A stretch of DNA of 5,716 nt from Myxococcales bacterium (GTDB taxonomy: Bacteria > Myxococcota > Myxococcia > Myxococcales > Anaeromyxobacteraceae), in assembly GCA_021784495.1 (NCBI GenBank), contig JAJXSQ010000157.1, positions 1 through 5,716 of the forward strand. The letters run 5' to 3'. Made by a program: the position numbers and the translations under genes. The notes beneath the pieces were generated by a model. That model searched no databases. It was given only the letters and a program-made list of their open reading frames with translations, and was not told the origin of the DNA. Positions 1-4,768 of this stretch are shown here, one piece after another (the first letter of the stretch is position 1; every line of letters begins with the position of its first letter).

Positions 1-112
1 GGCAGGCGCCGCAGCGCGCGAGGTGGTCGTCGACCGCCGCGCGCCGGGCCGGCGCGAGCGCGCCGTCGAGGAGGGCGGTGAGCTCGTCGACCGGGTGGGC
101 GGAGCGGATCAC
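1..112 (-). CDS. Zinc-finger anti-sigma factor, N-terminal part (cut by window edge)
   Basis: Only the first 37 codons are present; the gene continues off the left edge. It starts with GTG at 112, and the GTG shares bases with the TGA stop of the upstream sigma gene (GTGA, 4-base overlap), which points to translational coupling. The peptide has a short helix with the motif HPVDELTALLDG, then D-D-H30-L-A-R-C34-G-A-C37. That H-x3-C-x2-C spacing is the signature of zinc-binding anti-sigma (ZAS / zf-HC2) domains, which bind an ECF sigma factor and keep it from core RNA polymerase. By family, the partner should be the adjacent sigma factor. Whether a transmembrane segment and a periplasmic sensor domain follow cannot be seen, so membrane location and the signal sensed are unknown. 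A soluble anti-sigma protein or a short regulator are both possible. The identification rests on the zinc motif plus gene position. Confidence 0.85.
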   Translation of the reverse strand, partial: MIRSAHPVDELTALLDGALAPARRAAVDDHLARCGAC

Positions 113-702
113 GACGGCACCTCCTCTCCCGGGCCGGCGGTGAAGGGGGCGAGCGCCGCGGCGGCCGAGACGGTGGCGCGGTGGACGAGCGACTTCACCG
201 CCGGGACGGTGGTGTCGAGGGTCTCGGCGATCTCCTCGTACCCCATCCCCTCGAAGCGGCACAGGACGAAGGCGGCGCGCTGCTTCTCCGGGAGCAGCGC
301 GAGGAGCCGGGCCACCGCCTCCTCGAGCCGCCGTCCGGCGAGCGCGTCGTGGGGCGAGGGGGCGTCGCCCGGGAGGGCGTCCAGGTCGGGCGCGCCGTCC
401 TCGGCCGGACCGCGGGGGGCGCGGGCGGCGTACTCGCCGCGCCGCAGCTCGTTCAGGCAGTGGTTCGAGGCGATCCGGTAGAGGAAGGTCTTGAAGCGCG
501 CCGTCGGCTGGTAGCGGTGGGCCGACCGGTAGACCTTGACGAAGACGTCCTGGGCGAGCTCCTCGGCCCGGGCGGCGTCCCTCACGAAGTGGTGGCAGAA
601 GGCGACCATGGCGCGCGCGTGGCTCTCGTACAGGGTCCGGAAGGCCGCCTCGTCGCCGTGCTGGAACGCCAGCATGAGCGCCGCGTCGGGGTCCCGGGCC
701 AT
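109..702 (-). CDS. ECF-type RNA polymerase sigma factor (sigma-70 family)
   Basis: A 197-residue protein of typical ECF sigma length with only regions 2 and 4. Region 2 covers about residues 20-90 and includes the segment AEELAQDVFVKVYRS (46-60), the core-binding and -10 recognition part, followed by ARFKTFLYRIASNHCLNELRR (68-88). A Pro/Asp/Gly-rich linker (about 95-122) follows. Region 4 (about 125-180) has LPEKQRAAFVL and a helix-turn-helix around 154-176 (GYEEIAETLDTTVPAVKSLVHRA) that should read the -35 element. The ATG at 702 is preceded by GGAGG at 708-712 with a 5-base spacer, a convincing ribosome binding site. The stop overlaps the anti-sigma start by 4 bases, so the two are almost certainly expressed together. 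The gene begins 45 bases after the phosphate transporter stop with no visible terminator between, so read-through from the phosphate genes is possible. Target promoters and the inducing signal cannot be told from the sequence. Confidence 0.95.
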   Translation of the reverse strand: MARDPDAALMLAFQHGDEAAFRTLYESHARAMVAFCHHFVRDAARAEELAQDVFVKVYRSAHRYQPTARFKTFLYRIASNHCLNELRRGEYAARAPRGPAEDGAPDLDALPGDAPSPHDALAGRRLEEAVARLLALLPEKQRAAFVLCRFEGMGYEEIAETLDTTVPAVKSLVHRATVSAAAALAPFTAGPGEEVPS

Positions 703-713
703 CCTCTCCTCCA
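703..713 (-). promoter_or_regulatory. Ribosome binding site of the ECF sigma gene
   Basis: On the minus strand the sequence before the ATG at 702 reads TGGAGGAGAGG. The GGAGG core (712-708) sits 5 bases from the start codon. It is a strong site and supports this start. Confidence 0.75.
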
Positions 714-747
714 GAACCCGCGATCGCGCCGGAGGTTGCGCGCGCCC

Positions 748-1809
748 CTAGCGGAGGAGCGCGAGCACCCCGGTGGTGGCCACCGAGGCGAGGGCGGCCA
801 CGGCCGCCGCTGCCGGGATCGTGAAGATCCACGCCCAGATGATGCGTCCGGCCACCCCCCAGCGGACCGCGCGGGTCCCGCGGGTGGCCCCCACGCCGAC
901 GATCGCGCCGGTGATGGTGTGGGTGGTCGAGACCGGGATCCCGAGCTCGGCGAGGGCCAGGATGGTGACGCCGCCGCCGGTCTCGGCGCAGAACCCGTGG
1001 ACCGGCTGGAGCTTCGTCAGGTTGGTCCCGAGGGTCCGGACGATCCGCCACCCGCCGAAGAAGGTCCCGAGCCCCATGGCCAGGTGGCAGAGGAGGACCA
1101 CCCAGAACGGCACGTGGAAGGGCTGCCCCTTCCAGACGGTGCCGTAGAGGACGACGGCGATGATCCCCATGACCTTCTGGGCGTCGTTGGTGCCGTGGCT
1201 GTACGAGAAGATCGACGCCGAGACGAGCTGGAGCCGCCGGAACCAGCGGTCGACCCGCGCCGGCGTCTGCCGCCGGAGGATCCAGGCGGTGGCGACCATG
1301 ATGCCGGTCCCGAGGACCATGCCGATGATCGGCGAGAGGACGATGAAGGCGACGATCACCCAGATCCCGGTGCCGATGCCGGCGCCGGCCCGGTACCAGA
1401 CGAGCCCGGAGTTGCCGAGCGCCGGCAGGGTGGCGCCGATGAGCCCGCCGGCGAGGGCGTGGGAGGAGGAGGAGGGGAGCCCCCACCACCAGGTGACGAG
1501 GTTCCAGACGATCGCCCCGACCAGCGCGGCGAAGATGACGGTGAGCACCACCGCGTCGCCCTGGGCCCGGAGCCGCTCGAACTCGACGATCCCGGTCCCC
1601 ATGGTGTTCGCCACCTTGAGCTGCGCGCCCCAGAGGACGGGGGCGGCGGCGACGAAGTTGAAGAAGGCGGCGAGGGCGACGGCGGCGATGGGGGTGAGGA
1701 CCCGCGTGGAGACGACGGTGGCGATGGCGTTCGCCGCGTCGTGGAAGCCGTTCAGGAAGTCGAAGGCGAGCGCGACCAGGACCAGCGCGATGACGACGGC
1801 GACGAGCAT
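748..1809 (-). CDS. PiT-family inorganic phosphate transporter
   Basis: A 353-residue integral membrane carrier of the PHO4/PiT family, which moves phosphate (usually as a metal-phosphate complex) inward with protons or sodium. The family's inverted internal duplication is clear: LNGFHDAANAIAT (19-31) matches SHGTNDAQKVMGI (204-216), and GLPSSSSHALAGGLIGA (110-126) matches GIPVSTTHTITGAIVGV (290-306). Long hydrophobic stretches at about 1-20, 38-60, 87-107, 145-176, 231-252 and 322-352 are consistent with a multi-span membrane protein. A basic cytoplasmic loop (about 179-193) separates the halves. It is shorter than E. coli PitA (about 500 residues) and fits the compact bacterial PiT type. 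The ATG at 1809 directly precedes a hydrophobic helix, and GAGGGA (1818-1823) lies 8 bases upstream. The DUF47 gene ends 21 bases upstream, the standard partner arrangement. Anion specificity (phosphate versus arsenate or sulfate) is inferred from the family. Confidence 0.95.
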   Translation of the reverse strand: MLVAVVIALVLVALAFDFLNGFHDAANAIATVVSTRVLTPIAAVALAAFFNFVAAAPVLWGAQLKVANTMGTGIVEFERLRAQGDAVVLTVIFAALVGAIVWNLVTWWWGLPSSSSHALAGGLIGATLPALGNSGLVWYRAGAGIGTGIWVIVAFIVLSPIIGMVLGTGIMVATAWILRRQTPARVDRWFRRLQLVSASIFSYSHGTNDAQKVMGIIAVVLYGTVWKGQPFHVPFWVVLLCHLAMGLGTFFGGWRIVRTLGTNLTKLQPVHGFCAETGGGVTILALAELGIPVSTTHTITGAIVGVGATRGTRAVRWGVAGRIIWAWIFTIPAAAAVAALASVATTGVLALLR

Positions 1810-1830
1810 GAGGACGGTCCCTCGCCCGCG

Positions 1831-2460
1831 TCAGGCGTGCTCGAGGACCACGCCCTCGATGACGTTGGCCACGTCCTCGGCCCGGTCGGTCGCGTCCTCG
1901 ATGAGGTCGATGATCTCCTTCCACTTCATCACCGTGAGCGGGTCGTTGCCGCGCTTGAAGAGCTTGGCCATCGTCCGCCGGGTGAGGGTGTCGGCCTGGT
2001 TCTCGAGCTTGTTCATCTCCTGGCAGGCGGCGAGGATCCGCTGCGGGTTCTTCTTCATCTGGCGCAGCCCCTTCACCGCCTCCTCCATCTTCCGCGACTG
2101 CTCGACGAGCACCGCGGCGAGCTCGCGCGCCTCGGGGAGCACCGCGTCGAGGTCGTAGAGGCCGAGCCGCTCGGCCGCCGCGTCGGCCAGGTCGAGGACG
2201 TCGTCGATCCGGGAGAGCAACCGGTGGATCTCGGCCCGGTCGAAGGGGGTGATGAACTGGGTGTGGAGCCGCTCGAAGGCGCGGTGGGTGATGTCGTCGG
2301 CGCGGTGCTCGACGTCCTTGATCCCCTGGCACTTGCGCGGGACGTCGGTGAAGTCGTCGAGGAGCGCCTTGAGGAGGACCGCCCCCTCCACGACCGCCGC
2401 GGCCTGGGCCTCGAAGTCGGCGAAGAAGTCGTTCGACTTCGGCATGAGGTACTGGAACAT
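1831..2460 (-). CDS. DUF47 / PhoU-like accessory protein of the phosphate transporter
   Basis: A 209-residue, almost entirely helical, charged soluble protein of the DUF47 (PhoU_div) family. The family is known to sit next to PiT carriers and is thought to modulate their activity. PhoU-type acidic metal-binding motifs recur in each half: EHRADDI (51-57) and RIDDVLDLAD (84-93), then LENQADTL (152-159) and LIEDATDRAEDVAN (186-199). This two-repeat pattern matches a PhoU-like helical bundle. The reading frame is open up to an ATG at 2613, but the first 51 residues of that longer version are Arg/Pro-rich and low-complexity. The ATG at 2460 has GGGAGG (2465-2470) 4 bases upstream and begins MFQYLMPKSNDFFADFEAQA, a typical DUF47 beginning, so this start is preferred. 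The PiT gene follows after 21 bases, and the two are taken to be an operon. The protein is cytoplasmic by lack of signal or membrane segments. Confidence 0.93.
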   Translation of the reverse strand: MFQYLMPKSNDFFADFEAQAAAVVEGAVLLKALLDDFTDVPRKCQGIKDVEHRADDITHRAFERLHTQFITPFDRAEIHRLLSRIDDVLDLADAAAERLGLYDLDAVLPEARELAAVLVEQSRKMEEAVKGLRQMKKNPQRILAACQEMNKLENQADTLTRRTMAKLFKRGNDPLTVMKWKEIIDLIEDATDRAEDVANVIEGVVLEHA

Positions 2461-2470
2461 GGGCCCTCCC
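2461..2470 (-). promoter_or_regulatory. Ribosome binding site deciding the DUF47 start
   Basis: The minus strand reads GGGAGGGCCC directly before the ATG at 2460, placing GGGAGG 4 bases from the start. The in-frame ATG at 2613 would add an Arg/Pro-rich tail that does not look like DUF47. Confidence 0.65.
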
Positions 2471-2483
2471 AGGGCGCGGCGTC

Positions 2484-2517
2484 GGACGGTGGCGGTGGTG
2501 GGACGGTGGCGGGACGG
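2484..2517. repeat. Short direct repeats GGACGGTGGCGG in the DUF47 leader
   Basis: The 12-mer GGACGGTGGCGG occurs at 2484-2495 and exactly again at 2501-2512. A third GGACGG core lies at 2512-2517. The block is purine-rich on the plus strand and falls between the candidate promoter and the DUF47 ribosome binding site. It could be a binding site or simply GC-rich low-complexity leader sequence. The repeat is seen directly; any role is unknown. Confidence 0.55.
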
Positions 2518-2549
2518 CCGGCCCGCGGCGGGGGCCCGAGGCCGCGCGG

Positions 2550-2577
2550 AAGATATCCGGTTCCGGGGTCGCGGCAA
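2550..2577 (-). promoter_or_regulatory. Candidate sigma-70 promoter for the DUF47-PiT operon
   Basis: On the minus strand a TTGCCG box (2577-2572) is followed after 16 bases by TATCTT (2555-2550). Each matches 4 of 6 consensus positions. It is the most AT-rich patch in the 159-base gap between the hybrid kinase stop and the DUF47 start. Initiation would fall near 2543, giving an untranslated leader of about 80 bases that contains the GGACGGTGGCGG repeats. No recognisable Pho-box was found. The prediction is by eye, in an organism whose promoter consensus may differ. Confidence 0.4.
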
Positions 2578-2580
2578 AGC

Positions 2581-2611
2581 GCTCCTGGAGGGCGTGCGCC
2601 CCCCCGGGAGC
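2581..2611 (-). terminator. Imperfect GC-rich hairpin after the hybrid kinase gene
   Basis: GCTCC (2581-2585) pairs with GGAGC (2607-2611), and inside it GGGCG (2590-2594) pairs with CGCCC (2597-2601) around a very tight turn. The hairpin begins 9 bases past the kinase stop codon. On the minus strand it is followed only by GCTTTG, so the T-tract is poor. It may attenuate transcription between the kinase and DUF47 genes. It lies just upstream of the candidate -35 box. Confidence 0.35.
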
Positions 2612-2619
2612 ACCCCCGA

Positions 2620-4482
2620 TCAGGTGGGGCCGAGCCGGCGGGCGAGGAGCGCCCGGATCGACTCGAGGTCGAACGGCTTCTCGAGCCACTCGCGCCCCGG
2701 CTGGGCGATGAACTCCCGGGCCGACGCGGTGAAGGCCCCCCCGGTGAGGAAGACGATCCGGCCGGCGAGCGCCGGGTCGGTGCGGGAGAGCTCGCGGTGG
2801 AGCTCCATCCCGGAGAGGCCGGGCATGAGGAGGTCGCAGAGGATCAGGTCGAAGGTCTCCCCCCGGGCGATCCGGCCGAGCGCCTCGCGGCCGCCGGCCG
2901 CCGTGACGACCTCGTGCTGCTCGCCGATCGTGCGCTCGAGGACGGCGCCGACGAGCGGCTCGTCGTCCACGACGAGGATCCGGGAGCGCCGGATCGAGCG
3001 ACCGGGCGCGCCCCGGTCGGCCTCGGGCGCGCCCCGCGGCCGCGGCTCCGGGTCCGGCTCGAGCGCGGCCGGGAGGATCACCCGGAACGTCGAGCCGCGG
3101 CCGACCTCGCTCTCGACCTCGATGGCGCCGCCCATCCCGCCGACGATGCTCCGGCAGATGGAGAGGCCGAGCCCGGTGCCGATCCCGGCCGGCTTGGTGG
3201 TGAAGAAGGGCTCGAAGATCCGCTCCTGGTCCTCGCGGGGGATGCCGCAGCCGGTGTCCGAGACCTCGATGGCCACCCGGTCGCCGGGGAGCGCCCGGGT
3301 CGCGACGCGGACGGAGTTCCGGTCCGGCGGCCCAGCGGGGATCGCCTGGGCCGCGTTGACGAGGAGGTTCAGCAGCACCTGGCCGAGGCGCGCCTCGTTG
3401 CCGAGGACGGCCGGCACCGGGGGCAGGTCGCGCTCGAGCCGGGCCCGGTGCTTCAGCTCGCTCCAGGCGACGTTCACGCAGCTCTCGATCACCGGGCCGA
3501 CCTCGACCGGCCCCGCCCGGCCGTCGTCGGCGCGCGAGAGGGTCTTCAGGTCCCCGACGATCGCCTTCATCCGCGCGCCGCCGTCGCGGGCGTCCCGGGC
3601 GGCGCTCACGATCTGGTCGAGGAGCCCGGCGAGCTCGCCGTCCTCCGGGGGTTCGGCGTCGAGGCCGGCGAGCCGGCCGGCGAGCCGCGTGACCTCCTCG
3701 ACGACGAAGGAGAGGTTGGCGTTGACGTAGGCCAGCGGGTTGTTGAGCTCGTGGGCCACCCCGGCGGCCAGGGCGCCCACCGAGACCATCCGGTCGGCGA
3801 TCGCCAGCCGCGCCTGGAGCTCGAGCCGCTCGGCGTCGGCGCGGGCCCGCTCGACCGCCGCCGAGAGCGAGGCGGCGGCCGCCTCGAGGAAGCGCACCTC
3901 GTCGGGGGCGAAGGTCCTTCGCCGCTGGGTGAAGGCGCCGAGCAGGCCGCGCGGCCCGGCGGCGCCGGGGAGGGGGGCGAGCGCGGCGCCGGCGAGGGCG
4001 TGGCTGGCGAGGAAGGGGTCGCGCGGCCAGGTGGCCCGGCCGTCGGCGGTGCTGGTCGAGCCGGCCTGCGACAGGGCCAGGCCGGCGAGCGCCTCGTCGC
4101 CGGCCTCCAGCTCCTCCCCGCGCGCGCCGGCGACGCAGCCGGCGGCCGCCCGGACCGCCAGCCGTCCCGCCGCGGCGGGGACGAGGACCACGGCGCCGTC
4201 GACGCCCAGGGTCTCCACCACCATCTCGCAGGCGGCGCCGAGGACCGGCTCGACCTCCTCCGAGGAGACGGCGAGGTTCGCCAGGGACGCGAGCGCCTCG
4301 GCGAACCGGGCCCGGTTCGACTCCCGCCCGGCGCCGCGCTCCGCCGGGAGGTCCCCGCGCAGCTCGAGCAGGATCTTCCTCAGGAAGAGCGCCTCGTCGC
4401 GCAGATCGGCAGGCGCGCGCCCCCCGGCGACGGGGAGCGCGCGGTCGTGCCTGGGGGCGCTCGCGCTGGACGACCTGGCCAT
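2620..4482 (-). CDS. Cytoplasmic hybrid sensor histidine kinase (GAF-HisKA-HATPase-REC)
   Basis: A 620-residue signalling kinase with no signal peptide or membrane helix. After a variable N-terminus comes a GAF-like sensor domain (about 58-212). A helical linker leads to the HisKA dimerisation domain with the phospho-accepting His244 in GVAHELNNPLAYVNANL. The ATP-binding domain has an N box (NLLVNAAQA, Asn376), G1 (DTGCGIP, 409-414), an F box (FEPFFTTK, 423-430) and G2 (GIGTGLGLSI, 433-441). A Pro/charged linker (about 472-500) joins a C-terminal receiver domain with acidic residues Asp506/Asp507, phospho-acceptor Asp550, Thr580 and Lys602. All catalytic residues are present, so it should autophosphorylate and relay to its own receiver. 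No DNA-binding regulator is adjacent, so its output partner is unknown. The ATG at 4482 has no good Shine-Dalgarno, so the exact start is uncertain. It lies upstream of the phosphate genes, divergent from the Ser/Thr kinase. Confidence 0.95.
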   Translation of the reverse strand: MARSSSASAPRHDRALPVAGGRAPADLRDEALFLRKILLELRGDLPAERGAGRESNRARFAEALASLANLAVSSEEVEPVLGAACEMVVETLGVDGAVVLVPAAAGRLAVRAAAGCVAGARGEELEAGDEALAGLALSQAGSTSTADGRATWPRDPFLASHALAGAALAPLPGAAGPRGLLGAFTQRRRTFAPDEVRFLEAAAASLSAAVERARADAERLELQARLAIADRMVSVGALAAGVAHELNNPLAYVNANLSFVVEEVTRLAGRLAGLDAEPPEDGELAGLLDQIVSAARDARDGGARMKAIVGDLKTLSRADDGRAGPVEVGPVIESCVNVAWSELKHRARLERDLPPVPAVLGNEARLGQVLLNLLVNAAQAIPAGPPDRNSVRVATRALPGDRVAIEVSDTGCGIPREDQERIFEPFFTTKPAGIGTGLGLSICRSIVGGMGGAIEVESEVGRGSTFRVILPAALEPDPEPRPRGAPEADRGAPGRSIRRSRILVVDDEPLVGAVLERTIGEQHEVVTAAGGREALGRIARGETFDLILCDLLMPGLSGMELHRELSRTDPALAGRIVFLTGGAFTASAREFIAQPGREWLEKPFDLESIRALLARRLGPT

Positions 4483-4508
4483 CGCCCGGCCGAATCTGCA
4501 TCATCCGT

Positions 4509-4533
4509 TCGCGGGGAGCCCGTCGCCCCGCGA
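4509..4533. repeat. Inverted repeat, 8-bp perfect stem
   Basis: TCGCGGGG (4509-4516) is the exact reverse complement of CCCCGCGA (4526-4533), separated by 9 bases. It lies 27 bases upstream of the hybrid kinase start, so it would be in that gene's 5' leader if transcription begins upstream. It has no T-tract on either side, which argues against an intrinsic terminator. Confidence 0.6.
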
Positions 4534-4541
4534 TCTCCCAA

Positions 4542-4572
4542 GCCGCCGGATCGAATCGTCGATCCCGGCGGC
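4542..4572. repeat. Long inverted repeat, 13-bp arms with one bulged C
   Basis: GCCGCCGGATCGA (4542-4554) pairs with TCGATCCCGGCGGC (4559-4572) across the loop ATCG, with a single unpaired C in the right arm. This is the strongest dyad in the window. No T-tract follows in either direction. It may be an operator for a dimeric regulator or an RNA hairpin in the hybrid kinase leader. The structure is seen directly; its function is unknown. Confidence 0.7.
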
Positions 4573-4610
4573 AGGGGGCGCCCCGGGCCGCTCGGGCCGG
4601 AGGGTATCGC

Positions 4611-4647
4611 GCGACCCAGGGTCCCCGGTCGAAGGGTCCGGCGACCC
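4611..4647. repeat. Symmetrical block of GCGACCC and AGGGTCC repeats
   Basis: GCGACCC occurs at 4611-4617 and 4641-4647, and AGGGTCC at 4618-4624 and 4633-4639. The order is GCGACCC-AGGGTCC-8 bases-AGGGTCC-1 base-GCGACCC. Because GACCC is the complement of GGGTC, the block also contains two small dyads (4613-4623 and 4634-4647). This layout in a divergent promoter region suggests a regulator binding site, but in GC-rich DNA chance remains possible. Confidence 0.45.
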
Positions 4648-4705
4648 CATGCGTCAAACGATCGCGGTCCGATCGAGGGCGGGAAAGGCCGCGTGTCGGT
4701 CCCCG

Positions 4706-4714
4706 TGCTACTTT
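4706..4714 (+). promoter_or_regulatory. Weak candidate extended -10 box for the Ser/Thr kinase gene
   Basis: TGCTACTTT has the TGn extension followed by TACTTT, which matches 3 of 6 positions of the -10 consensus. It is the most AT-rich spot in the divergent region. No -35 box is visible at the usual distance. Transcription would begin near 4721, about 50 bases before the proposed start codon. Confidence 0.25.
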
Positions 4715-4754
4715 TCGCGCCAGACCAGAGAGTCCGGGTGGCCTCCAGTCGCCC

Positions 4755-4762
4755 GGAAGGAG
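4755..4762 (+). promoter_or_regulatory. Strong Shine-Dalgarno of the Ser/Thr kinase gene
   Basis: GGAAGGAG is the best Shine-Dalgarno in this region. It ends exactly 6 bases before an in-frame CTG at 4769. No ATG, GTG or TTG in the kinase frame lies at a usable distance from it, so this site drives the choice of CTG as start. Confidence 0.6.
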
Positions 4763-4768
4763 CGTCGA

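Larger units (their letters stand above)
4483..4768. other. Divergent intergenic region between hybrid kinase and Ser/Thr kinase
   Basis: This 286-base stretch has no convincing gene. The frame of the Ser/Thr kinase stays open through 4649-4768, but its codons (CGT, CAA, CGA, TGT, TTT, AGA, CCT, CCA) lack the strong G/C third-position bias of the neighbouring genes. The region holds two hairpins (4509-4533, 4542-4572), a repeat block (4611-4647), a weak extended -10 box for the plus strand (4706-4714) and the kinase ribosome binding site (4755-4762). For the minus strand only a lone TTGACG (4657-4652) resembles a -35 box, and no matching -10 was found. Confidence 0.7.

Noticed and set aside
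719..728. Palindrome CGCGATCGCG upstream of the sigma gene
   Set aside because: A perfect 10-bp palindrome, but of a kind common in GC-rich genomes. It has no loop or T-tract for a terminator and no partner half-sites nearby.
1160..2158. A 332-codon plus-strand open frame opposite PiT and DUF47
   Set aside because: Low-complexity Ser/Ala/Thr/Arg composition with no recognisable domain, on the strand opposite two clearly identified genes.
2461..2613. N-terminal extension of DUF47 to the ATG at 2613
   Set aside because: The extra 51 residues are Arg/Pro-rich and unlike the family, and would cover the candidate promoter. The internal ATG at 2460 has its own ribosome binding site.
2249..3730. 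A 493-codon plus-strand open frame overlapping the DUF47 and hybrid kinase genes
   Set aside because: Its translation is Arg/Ser/Pro-rich with no domain, and it lies opposite two genes with unmistakable family motifs. Long antisense frames are expected at this GC content.
4652..4657. TTGACG as a -35 box for the hybrid kinase (minus strand)
   Set aside because: No acceptable -10 sequence lies 15-19 bases downstream; the candidates there read CTTCGA or TTCGAC.
4649..4768. Extension of the Ser/Thr kinase to the ATG at 4649
   Set aside because: The codons lack G/C third-position bias and no suitable Shine-Dalgarno precedes the ATG. The strong site at 4755-4762 would then lie inside the gene.
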